Assembly (NCBI GenBank): GCA_030673725.1
Contig: DAOVIL010000048.1
Coordinates: forward strand, 1-5,405
Length of the DNA: 5,405 nt
Source of the DNA: Candidatus Aenigmatarchaeota archaeon
GTDB taxonomy: Archaea > Aenigmatarchaeota > Aenigmatarchaeia > QMZP01
Direction: 5' to 3'
Part shown: positions 1 through 5,044 of the stretch, piece after piece
Position numbering within the stretch: the stretch's first letter is position 1
Layout: each line of letters starts with the position of its first letter
Position numbers and translations under genes: made by a program
Notes under the pieces: model-generated
Databases searched by the model: none
What the model was told of the DNA's origin: nothing
The model's input: the letters and a program-made list of their open reading frames with translations, nothing else

Positions 1-13
1 ATTCCTGAAAGAG

Positions 14-1747
14 ATGGAAGCAGGCAATTTTGACACGGAAGAGAAATGGAAATCACGTGTAGGGTCTAGGAAATCACATGCAGGGTCTATGCCAGACCCG
101 GATACGACCATGGATGCTGCATTAGCAAAGATAGGGGAGCTGGAAGAGAAGATGTTCCTTCACGAGGGCAGGCTGGAAAAGCTGGATTCAATGACAGACG
201 ACCTGCACGAGTGTATGGTAAGGTATCTGGAAGAGATAGGCGACCCCATTTCTGCTAAGGTGGCATTCAGGATAATAAAGAACAGCGTTGGGCCCATTGC
301 AAACAAGTGGGCCCTGAATGTCAGCATGAAGAACCCTGAGGGCGATCCGGATGACCCCAACAACTACATGTATGAGATAGATTACGGCGCAGGCAACGGC
401 GGCACGCACAGGGCGATATGGGCGGCATCCGCCATCGCAGAAAGGCTTTTTGAATTTGGCAAGGAGCACAGGGAGCTGTACCAGTCCATACTGAAGGGAA
501 TTGATGCGGTAAAGACCAAGAAGAGCGGCGCCAAGCTGTATGTCCCCAACGAGAGGGATCCCTCGCTCCTGCTCAGGATACAGGAGCTCAGGCCAAGCGA
601 TGTTAACAAGATAACAACGGAGATGAAGGACATAGAGAAGGAGGAATTGCAGATTAAAAGGGAGAGAAAGAAATTCGTTGACACTCACAGCAATTTGATA
701 ATGAACATACTGACAGTCGGCCTGGGGGAGAAGAAGGCAGAGGCCATCATGAAGAAGCGTGGCGTGAAGAAGGTGCTTGGAGAGCTGGAAAGCGCGCTTG
801 AAGACGGCTTCAATTACAGGCTGACAAAGACCAAGCTCGAAAGGATAAGGGACATATTTGCCCGGGAAGGCTCAAAGGTCGATTACAGCATAATAGTCGA
901 CAGGCTGGGAGACGTGCTCTGTGATATGAGAAATGAGCTTGAGGGATACAGGAGCATTGACAAATACCTGATAAAGCTTTCAGACAGGGTAGAGTCCTTC
1001 GCAGCCACCCTGGGAATCAGCGACGGCTTCATGTCTGTCACAGCGGAGATGCTTGACGAGATGCTGGAGGACAGCGGAGGCTCATACAGCAGGGTGCTGG
1101 AGGTGTTCGGAAACAGGACGCTCAAGGTTCTGGAAGAGTCAGTGAAGAACGCCATGGAATCCAGCCCAGAGAATGTTGAAAAGCTGAAGAAAGAGCTTGA
1201 AAGCCTGCAGACTGAGGTAGCTGGACTTACAGACATGAATAACTATCTGGTGGACGGGATAGAAGTCCAGGGAAAAATCGCAAAGGCTGCGCAGGACGAA
1301 GCAGGCCCCAGGTACAGGCTGAAGCTGAGGTTTGACGCGATGGCCACAAGTATATACAGCATATTCGTCGGGTTCGACAAGATCCTCGACGATAAAATGC
1401 CCTGGTGTGAGGTAAATGATGCTGAGCTAGGCAATAAGAACAACCTTTACGGCTCAATCAGAAGGGTAAGGAAGCTGCTACAGAACATAACCATAGTGTT
1501 CGGCGGGATGGAAAAGGCAGGCCTTGACACAGAAGGCCCGGGAAGGTACCTGATGGGCCCGATCAGCAGGATGTTTGACGTCGAGTTAAACAGTGTCAGT
1601 GAACTGCTCGGTTATGTCAGCGACGCCATAAAGTTCTACATAAAGGCTGAGAAGGACGTGCTGAGGAAGTATGACGGAGAAGACGGAGAAAGGGAACACT
1701 TCTACGGCAGGATAGCGAAATGTCCCAAAGTGGACACAATGGAATGA
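14..1747 (+). CDS. Unrecognised long helical/coiled-coil protein (start uncertain)
   Basis: I do not recognise this protein, and no function is assigned. From the ATG at 14 it has 577 residues. It is highly charged, has no signal peptide or membrane segment, and is dominated by predicted helix. Heptad-like coiled-coil stretches lie near residues 35-65, 200-222 and 385-405. A short segment near 232-250 (TVGLGEKKAEAIM) resembles a helix-hairpin-helix loop, a DNA- or protein-contact fold, but this is only a visual likeness. A Gly-rich patch (DYGAGNGG) sits at about 123-130. The frame is open to the left edge, so the true start may lie outside the window; ATGs at 89 and 110 are in-frame alternatives, with no clear TATA box for either. 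The codon pattern (AAG, AGG, ATA, GAG) matches the other genes, so the frame is real. The next gene starts 29 bases downstream. Confidence 0.8.
   Translation: MEAGNFDTEEKWKSRVGSRKSHAGSMPDPDTTMDAALAKIGELEEKMFLHEGRLEKLDSMTDDLHECMVRYLEEIGDPISAKVAFRIIKNSVGPIANKWALNVSMKNPEGDPDDPNNYMYEIDYGAGNGGTHRAIWAASAIAERLFEFGKEHRELYQSILKGIDAVKTKKSGAKLYVPNERDPSLLLRIQELRPSDVNKITTEMKDIEKEELQIKRERKKFVDTHSNLIMNILTVGLGEKKAEAIMKKRGVKKVLGELESALEDGFNYRLTKTKLERIRDIFAREGSKVDYSIIVDRLGDVLCDMRNELEGYRSIDKYLIKLSDRVESFAATLGISDGFMSVTAEMLDEMLEDSGGSYSRVLEVFGNRTLKVLEESVKNAMESSPENVEKLKKELESLQTEVAGLTDMNNYLVDGIEVQGKIAKAAQDEAGPRYRLKLRFDAMATSIYSIFVGFDKILDDKMPWCEVNDAELGNKNNLYGSIRRVRKLLQNITIVFGGMEKAGLDTEGPGRYLMGPISRMFDVELNSVSELLGYVSDAIKFYIKAEKDVLRKYDGEDGEREHFYGRIAKCPKVDTME
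48..89 (+). repeat. Tandem 21-base duplication inside the first gene
   Basis: Bases 48-68 and 69-89 are adjacent copies matching at 19 of 21 positions (differences at 57/78 and 60/81). The unit is seven codons, so the protein carries KSRVGSR followed by KSHAGSM at residues 13-26. The right copy also begins a perfect inverted repeat, GGGTCT (83-88) against AGACCC (94-99) with a five-base loop. The duplication keeps the frame. It lies before the first predicted coiled coil, in a stretch likely to be disordered or possibly upstream of the true start. Confidence 0.8.
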
Positions 1748-1755
1748 TTTTTAAT
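1748..1755 (+). promoter_or_regulatory. TATA-like box for the PPOX-like gene
   Basis: TTTTTAAT is centred about 25 bases before the ATG at 1777, the spacing expected for a leaderless archaeal transcript. It begins immediately after the TGA of the first gene, so the same T-run could also act as that gene's U-run terminator. No Shine-Dalgarno sequence lies close to the ATG, which fits leaderless translation. Confidence 0.55.
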
Positions 1756-1776
1756 CCCTCCTTACAAGAATAAAGC

Positions 1777-2223
1777 ATGAGAGTGGAGGAGATGACCCTG
1801 TCCGAGGTCGAGAATATTCTGAAGAGCAAATCCAGCGGAGTGCTGGCAGTGTGCCTTGGCGAGATACCTTACTGCGTTCCCATGGCATACGGGTATGACG
1901 GGGAAAGCATCTACTTCATCGTCGCCAGGGAAGGCAGGCTCCTGAGCTACCTGACGACAGGCAGCAATGTCGCCTGCTTCACTGTGTTCGAGACAGACCT
2001 GGATTCATCCAACTACATCTCAGCCATACTTGAGGGCACTGTCTCCAAGGTGTCAGGCCATGAGATAATGCACGCAGCCTCCAGCATAGAGAGGCAGCTC
2101 AGGAAGCCCAAAGGCAGCCTGACAGGCACAGCCAGGCTGTCAGAAGAAAACGAAAAGATAGGCATCTACAAGCTGGAGATAAGGAACCGCTCAGGCAGGA
2201 AGAAGATAGAGGGTGTGTTCTAG
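1777..2223 (+). CDS. Pyridoxamine 5'-phosphate oxidase-like flavin-binding-fold protein
   Basis: This 148-residue protein resembles the NimA-like branch of the PPOX split-barrel superfamily, small cytoplasmic proteins that usually bind FMN (some bind F420 or heme). The visible family pattern is an N-terminal helix (MTLSEVENILKS), then a strand-turn-strand with PYCVPMAYGYDGESIYF (about 31-47), then AREGRLLSYL (50-59), then a core strand SNVACFTV (63-70), and a later strand AILEGTVSKV (83-92). The length is normal for the family. The substrate cannot be read from sequence, and nitroimidazole reduction is not implied. The start at 1777 is supported by the TATA-like box about 25 bases upstream and by the family N-terminus. 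The stop TAG overlaps the stop of the convergent hydrolase gene. An F420- or heme-binding relative is the main alternative. Confidence 0.85.
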   Translation: MRVEEMTLSEVENILKSKSSGVLAVCLGEIPYCVPMAYGYDGESIYFIVAREGRLLSYLTTGSNVACFTVFETDLDSSNYISAILEGTVSKVSGHEIMHAASSIERQLRKPKGSLTGTARLSEENEKIGIYKLEIRNRSGRKKIEGVF

Positions 2224-2837
2224 ATCCATCCCTTCTCTTCCAGGAACTGTTTCACCACTTCGAATATCCTCTGGTGCCCCTTAGAGTTGGGGTGCAGGCC
2301 GTCATGGAAGAACTCGTCTGTCGCCTTCCCAAAAAGCCCTGTGATGTCTATGAAAGGAACTCCCCTCTCTTCGCAGACTTCCCTGGCAATCTGGCTGTAC
2401 TTCCTGATGTTCTCATTTGTGTAATAGGTATCGGTCTTCCAGGGTATGGGCATGGTCTTGGATTCGTCCACCGGGGTAGGGGTCAGGAACAGGATTTTGT
2501 CCACTTTCTTCCTGGCAAGCCCTATCAGCTCTATCAGGTTCTCCCTGAACTTCTCAGGGGGGACCTTCATATTCCCGGGGCTGTTGATGTATTGGGAGTC
2601 ATTGCCGCCAATGGAAATGATGATTATGGCAGGTTTTCTGCTCTTGGTGCATTCGGACCCGAAACGTTCCAGCACGTCATCAGAGGTCTCCCCACTGACG
2701 CCCAGGTTGTAGACCAGGGTGTACCAGTCAGTCTTCTTCTCCACGAAGTTCCCGAGCCTTCCGGCCCAGCCCCTCTTCTCTGTGTCGCATGCGCCGAAGG
2801 TCGAGCTCGCGCCGAATACCAGTATGTTCTTTTCCAT
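2220..2837 (-). CDS. SGNH/GDSL-type hydrolase
   Basis: This 205-residue protein has the four SGNH blocks in order. Block I is VFGASSTFG (7-15), with the nucleophile Ser at S11 in a G-A-S context instead of the usual G-D-S. Block II is NLGVSGET (44-51), supplying the oxyanion Gly. Block III is GGND (77-80), with the oxyanion Asn N79. Block V is DGLHPNSKGH (179-188), with catalytic Asp D179 and His H182. The family hydrolyses esters (lipids, acyl or acetyl groups on sugars); the substrate here is unknown. There is no signal peptide or membrane helix, so it is probably cytoplasmic. The ATG at 2837 puts block I at the expected N-terminal position and lies about 25 bases from a TATA-like element shared with the divergent gene. 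Its TAG stop overlaps that of the convergent PPOX-like gene. Catalytic activity is inferred from intact Ser, Asn, Asp and His. Confidence 0.9.
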   Translation of the reverse strand: MEKNILVFGASSTFGACDTEKRGWAGRLGNFVEKKTDWYTLVYNLGVSGETSDDVLERFGSECTKSRKPAIIIISIGGNDSQYINSPGNMKVPPEKFRENLIELIGLARKKVDKILFLTPTPVDESKTMPIPWKTDTYYTNENIRKYSQIAREVCEERGVPFIDITGLFGKATDEFFHDGLHPNSKGHQRIFEVVKQFLEEKGWI

Positions 2838-2858
2838 GAGTAAATCTTATCAAAATGG

Positions 2859-2866
2859 TTATAAAT
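2859..2866. promoter_or_regulatory. Shared TATA-like box between divergent genes
   Basis: TTATAAAT (reverse ATTTATAA) lies almost midway between the two divergent start codons. Its centre is about 24.5 bases from the ATG at 2887 on the plus strand and about 25.5 from the ATG ending at 2837 on the minus strand. Both distances suit leaderless archaeal transcription. No second equally good box is visible in the 49-base gap, so one element may serve both directions, with orientation set by the flanking BRE sequence. Confidence 0.55.
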
Positions 2867-2886
2867 CCTCCTGGGATGGATTAGTT

Positions 2887-3207
2887 ATGGGCAAGAGGAA
2901 AGGGAAGAAGGAGCGTTATGTGATGGTGTGCCCCAAGTGCGGGAGCACCGACATCAAGGCAGAGACCAACCCTGCCTATGCCATCACCGGGCTTGTGCTC
3001 AACTTCAAGCAGTGCTGCAACTGCGGCCACCACGGGCAGTTCTTCCCTGAGGAGCTCAGGACAGAAGTCAGGAAGTCCCCGAAGAAGCCGAAAGATGTCA
3101 AGGGGAAGAACCTGGTAGAGGTGTCCTTCGGAAGGGGCTACATGAAATACCTGCTCTATATCGCGATACCACTTACAATTCTGGCATTCCTTATAACGTT
3201 TTTGTGA
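2887..3207 (+). CDS. Small zinc-ribbon protein with C-terminal membrane helix
   Basis: This 106-residue protein begins with a basic stretch (MGKRKGKKER), followed by a zinc ribbon. The first knuckle is CPKC (C15, C18) and the second is CNCGHHG, with C43 and C46 as ligands and C44 as an extra Cys. The spacing and the FPEE after the second knuckle recall small archaeal zinc-ribbon proteins of unknown function. A Lys/Pro-rich linker (60-75) leads to a hydrophobic helix at about 86-106 that ends at the C-terminus, so it is probably a tail-anchored protein with the ribbon in the cytoplasm. The frame is open upstream to 2719, but the ATG at 2887 is preferred: the TATA-like box lies about 25 bases before it, and the upstream part overlaps the hydrolase gene antisense. 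No specific role can be given. Confidence 0.85.
   Translation: MGKRKGKKERYVMVCPKCGSTDIKAETNPAYAITGLVLNFKQCCNCGHHGQFFPEELRTEVRKSPKKPKDVKGKNLVEVSFGRGYMKYLLYIAIPLTILAFLITFL
3199..3203 (+). terminator. Possible U-run terminator at the end of the zinc-ribbon gene
   Basis: Five T residues fall in the last two codons, just before the TGA at 3205-3207. Archaeal RNA polymerase can stop at such T-runs without a hairpin. The nearby GC hairpin (3219-3236) has no T-run after it on this strand, so it is a poorer terminator for this gene. Confidence 0.25.
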
Positions 3208-3209
3208 AG

Positions 3210-3236
3210 AAAAAGCGACCGGGGCTTTCGCCCCGG
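3210..3236 (-). terminator. GC hairpin with GAAA loop and U-run (intrinsic-type terminator)
   Basis: On the minus strand, CCGGGGC-GAAA-GCCCCGG (3236 to 3219) forms a perfect 7-bp stem with a GNRA tetraloop. UCGC and five U residues (3214-3210) follow. This is the shape of a bacterial intrinsic terminator and could end the candidate RNA or the transcript from the CorC-like gene. It may also be an integral 3' domain of the RNA. In archaea the U-run matters most. Confidence 0.6.
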
Positions 3237-3351
3237 CAGGCGAGGTATTATAGGAGGGTTTCCCAATCGGGACCTATAAGCATAAATTGCCCCTTGAGCG
3301 AGCCCGGAGCGCATAATTTTAGCGTCGGATTAGTACGCTCTCAGGGGCCAA

Positions 3352-3359
3352 CTTATATA
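3352..3359 (-). promoter_or_regulatory. TATA-like element, right arm partner of an inverted pair
   Basis: CTTATATA on the plus strand (TATATAAG on the minus strand) matches an archaeal box A in either direction. Rightward it would start RNA near 3382, antisense to the end of the CorC-like gene; leftward near 3330, inside the helix-rich stretch. It can also pair with 3380-3385 as an RNA stem, so a promoter role is uncertain. Confidence 0.3.
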
Positions 3360-3379
3360 CATACCTTGTCCTGAAGGGG

Positions 3380-3387
3380 ATATATAA
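3380..3387 (-). promoter_or_regulatory. TATA-like box possibly driving the candidate RNA
   Basis: On the minus strand this reads TTATATAT. A start about 26 bases downstream falls near 3358, just before the long-range GGCCCC helix, which would give an RNA of about 150 bases ending at the U-run at 3214-3210. The same bases can form one arm of an AT stem with 3355-3360, so promoter and RNA-stem readings compete. Confidence 0.4.
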
Positions 3388-3404
3388 CTGAGGTAAGGGT
3401 AGCG

Positions 3405-3462
3405 TTCCGCTATTCCGCTAGAATTTTCCGATAGCAAGAGAAGGTGCCCAAGGGTTCCGCTA
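3405..3462. repeat. Four copies of the 8-base motif TTCCG(C/A)TA
   Basis: TTCCGCTA occurs at 3405-3412, directly again at 3413-3420, as TTCCGATA at 3426-3433, and at 3455-3462 touching the stop codon of the CorC-like gene. On the minus strand these are UAGCGGAA-type repeats in that gene's 3' untranslated region; the last copy makes a tandem TAA-TAG stop. The first copy can pair with 3400-3404 (TAGCG/CGCTA, three-base loop). Another inverted repeat, GAAGGT 3440-3445 with ACCTTC 3465-3470, encloses the last copy. They could be a protein-binding array on DNA or RNA; the function is not visible. Confidence 0.65.
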
Positions 3463-4716
3463 TTACCTTCCTTTCTTCCTTATCCTGGGCCTGATTACCT
3501 TTACGCTCTTGATGCCCTGCTTGGTGACCTTGTCCACCTCTATGCTCACGTTCTGCAGCCTTACCCTCTCGCCCTTCTTGGGTATCCTCTGGAGCTTGTT
3601 CTCTATGAAGCCTGCTATCGTGTTGAACTGCTTCTCCTTAAGGCCCAGGTTCAGCATCCTGTTCACCTCCTCCACAGACGCCTTGGCGTCCACCTTGGTG
3701 ACCTTATCGTCTATCCTCTTGATATAGATGCTCGTCCTCTTGCTCTTGTCGAATATCTCTCCCACTATCTCCTCGAGTATGTCCTCCACAGTGACCAGGC
3801 CTGATACATGACCATACTCATCCACCACTATCGCCACTGGTATGTCCTTGCCTTCGAACTCCACGAGCAGGTCATCTATCTCCTTTGATTCTGGTATGAA
3901 GAACGGCTTCCTGACCGTATCCTTCACCTTTTTCCCAAGCCTGTTGCTCTTGGCGTATTTCAGGACATCATCCACGTCCAGTATCCCGACTATCTTGTCC
4001 CTGTTCCCTATGTAGACAGGGTATCTGGAGAACGGGGTCTTGACAACGAAATTCAGGACGTCCTTCAGCCTGGCATTCCCGTCCACCATCTGCACGTCTA
4101 TGTCAGGCGTCATTATCTCCTTCACCTTCGTGTCCCCGAAATCCATGACGTTCTGCATCATCCTGGCGGCCTCCCTGCTCAGGATGCCCTCTTCCCTTCC
4201 CATCGTCACGATGGTCCTGAGCTCATCCTCTGACAGCTCCTTCTCCTCCTTTGAGCCAAGCAGCCTGGACATTCCCCTGGAAATCAGCTCGAAGAACTTG
4301 ACGACTGGCGATATTATGATGGAGAGTATCTCGATGGGCCTTGCGACTATCAGGGACATCCTCTCAGCATTCTGGGAGGCGAATGTCTTGGGCGTTATCT
4401 CCCCGAACACGAGTATCAGGAAGGTCATCACGCCTGTCGCTATCCCTATCCCGCTGCTGCCGAACATATCTGTGAATACAATCGTGGCGAATGACGCTGC
4501 GCCGATATTCACCAGGTTGTTGCCGATAAGTATGGTGATGAGCAGCTTATGGGGGTTCTGCTTTATCCTGTGCAGGGCCTCAGAGCCCTTCTTCTTCTGC
4601 TTGACGAGCGAATTGACCTTTATCATGTTCAGGGACATGAGCGCGGTCTCCACCCCTGAGAAGCAGGCTGACAGCAGTATCAGAAGAGCCAGTATCCCTA
4701 TCTGCATCTCTATCAT
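3463..4716 (-). CDS. CNNM/CorC-family membrane protein with CBS pair (Mg2+/divalent cation transport)
   Basis: The protein has 417 residues from the ATG at 4716. An N-terminal CNNM/DUF21 membrane domain (about 1-150) carries the family motifs ACFSGVETALMS (17-28), LIGNNLVNI (63-71) and FGEITPK (104-110), whose polar residues line the ion site in characterised CorC proteins. An acidic linker (156-182) follows. Then comes a CBS pair (about 201-325, with RYPVY at 231-235 and VDEYGHVSGLVTVEDILEEIVGE ending at 320), which binds adenine nucleotides in relatives. A C-terminal CorC/HlyC-type domain (about 328-412) ends in a basic tail. The family exports or exchanges Mg2+ and related ions at the membrane; 'hemolysin' is a legacy label. 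The frame could extend to a TTG at 4782, but the ATG at 4716 is preferred: a TATA-like box lies about 30 bases upstream, and the extra 22 residues precede the normal N-terminal helix. It is divergent from the DUF167 operon. Confidence 0.92.
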   Translation of the reverse strand: MIEMQIGILALLILLSACFSGVETALMSLNMIKVNSLVKQKKKGSEALHRIKQNPHKLLITILIGNNLVNIGAASFATIVFTDMFGSSGIGIATGVMTFLILVFGEITPKTFASQNAERMSLIVARPIEILSIIISPVVKFFELISRGMSRLLGSKEEKELSEDELRTIVTMGREEGILSREAARMMQNVMDFGDTKVKEIMTPDIDVQMVDGNARLKDVLNFVVKTPFSRYPVYIGNRDKIVGILDVDDVLKYAKSNRLGKKVKDTVRKPFFIPESKEIDDLLVEFEGKDIPVAIVVDEYGHVSGLVTVEDILEEIVGEIFDKSKRTSIYIKRIDDKVTKVDAKASVEEVNRMLNLGLKEKQFNTIAGFIENKLQRIPKKGERVRLQNVSIEVDKVTKQGIKSVKVIRPRIRKKGR

Positions 4717-4741
4717 ACTCTTGAAGTATTGGTCGAGTCCC

Positions 4742-4749
4742 AATAAAAA
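4742..4749 (-). promoter_or_regulatory. TATA-like box for the CorC-like gene
   Basis: On the minus strand this reads TTTTTATT, centred about 30 bases before the ATG at 4716. Transcription would begin a few bases before the start codon, giving a leaderless or near-leaderless mRNA. It helps choose the ATG over the upstream TTG at 4782, which would lie upstream of this box. Confidence 0.5.
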
Positions 4750-4761
4750 TCTAAGCCCAGG

Positions 4762-4769
4762 CTTTATTT
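4762..4769 (+). promoter_or_regulatory. TATA-like box for the DUF167 operon
   Basis: CTTTATTT is centred about 26 bases before the ATG at 4792, predicting a leaderless transcript for the first operon gene. Together with the minus-strand box at 4742-4749 it splits the 75-base divergent gap into two back-to-back promoters. Confidence 0.55.
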
Positions 4770-4791
4770 GCCGGAAAGACAAACATAAAGC

Positions 4792-5043
4792 ATGCTTAAG
4801 GAGCTCCTGCTCGAGAAGGCGAAGTCAGGCACGCTGAAGGTGGAGATAAAACCGAACGCCGTCAGGAATGAGGTGACTGGCTGGATTCCTGAGAAGGGAG
4901 CGTTCAAGGTCTCTGTCAAGGCGCCCCCAAAGGAGGGAAGGGCCAACATGGAGCTTGTCAAGTTCCTGTCCAAGCTTCTGAAAAGGGAAGTGAGGATAGT
5001 TTCCGGACATACGTCAAAGAGAAAGGTGCTCAAGGTGCTGTGA
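4792..5043 (+). CDS. DUF167/YggU-family small protein
   Basis: This 83-residue protein is full length for the DUF167 (YggU/UPF0235) family, a small alpha/beta fold of unknown biochemical function. Family hallmarks are visible: the first core strand LKVEIKPNAVRNEV (15-28), then FKVSVKAPPKEGRAN (38-52), the helix ELVKFLSKLLK (54-64), and VRIVSGHTSKRKVLKV (67-82), where SG.TS+.K is the typical ending. It is cytoplasmic, with no membrane segment. The ATG at 4792 follows a TATA-like box at leaderless spacing. It is the first gene of a tight operon: its TGA is separated by one base from the ATG of the GIY-YIG gene. A nucleic-acid-related role is sometimes suspected for the family, but nothing here proves it. 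Confidence 0.92.
   Translation: MLKELLLEKAKSGTLKVEIKPNAVRNEVTGWIPEKGAFKVSVKAPPKEGRANMELVKFLSKLLKREVRIVSGHTSKRKVLKVL
5033..5037 (+). promoter_or_regulatory. Shine-Dalgarno-like site for the GIY-YIG gene
   Basis: AGGTG lies seven bases before the ATG at 5045, inside the last codons of the DUF167 gene. It complements the CACCU of the archaeal 16S rRNA 3' end. The operon-internal gene thus appears to use an SD site, while the first gene appears leaderless. Confidence 0.5.
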
Positions 5044-5044
5044 C

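Larger units (their letters stand above)
3208..3385 (-). ncRNA. Candidate structured non-coding RNA (boundaries and strand tentative)
   Basis: No convincing ORF fits here, yet several helices can be drawn. Read on the minus strand they are: (a) an AT stem 3380-3385/3355-3360 capped by 3374-3377/3364-3367; (b) a long-range helix 3343-3348/3289-3294 continuing as 3336-3340/3296-3300, enclosing 3326-3328/3304-3306 and 3322-3324/3310-3312; (c) a 7-bp stem 3273-3279/3248-3254 stacked on 3269-3272/3261-3264; (d) a 7-bp GC stem 3230-3236/3219-3225 with a GAAA loop, then a run of five U. The GNRA loop and U-run favour the minus strand. One wobble pair in (a) also favours minus, while one G-U in (b) (3309/3325) favours plus. 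The 5' end is unknown: if the AT stem is instead promoter DNA, the transcript would start near 3358. It could also be a processed 3' extension of the upstream CorC-like mRNA. I cannot assign a known family. Confidence 0.5.

Noticed and set aside
188..688. Minus-strand open frame opposite the first gene
   Set aside because: It mirrors a well-supported plus-strand gene. Its translation is His/Leu/Val-rich and without recognisable motifs, and no TATA-like box sits at its start.
2274..2843. Plus-strand open frame of 189 residues opposite the SGNH hydrolase
   Set aside because: The minus strand carries all the SGNH motifs. This frame is an antisense shadow with no family features.
2719..2886. Upstream extension of the zinc-ribbon frame
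   Set aside because: It lies antisense to the hydrolase N-terminus and upstream of the TATA-like box, and adds no recognisable domain. The ATG at 2887 explains the gene better.
3156..3314. Minus-strand 52-codon open frame across the candidate RNA
   Set aside because: It is Arg/Pro-rich, runs antisense into the zinc-ribbon gene and crosses the GC hairpin. It has no SD site or correctly spaced TATA box, and looks like chance translation of structured RNA.
3208..3462. tRNA, 5S rRNA, box C/D or box H/ACA guide RNA, SRP RNA or RNase P RNA in the gap
   Set aside because: There is no T-loop GTTC motif in a cloverleaf, no RTGATGA box C paired with CTGA, no clear kink-turn with a correctly spaced ACA, and no SRP helix 8 or RNase P core motifs that I could find.
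3208..3462. MITE, insertion-sequence remnant, CRISPR or replication origin
   Set aside because: The gap lacks matching terminal inverted repeats with a target duplication, regular repeat-spacer units, and ORB-like origin boxes. The TTCCGCTA repeats are too short and irregular for these.
4717..4782. TTG start at 4782 for the CorC-like gene
   Set aside because: It would add 22 residues before the usual N-terminal membrane helix and would lie upstream of the gene's own TATA-like box. The ATG at 4716 fits both family and promoter.
4040..4837. Plus-strand open frame of 265 residues opposite the CorC-like gene
   Set aside because: It is Ser/Ile/Leu-rich shadow sequence. The minus strand holds clear CNNM and CBS motifs, and this frame would also overlap the DUF167 gene.
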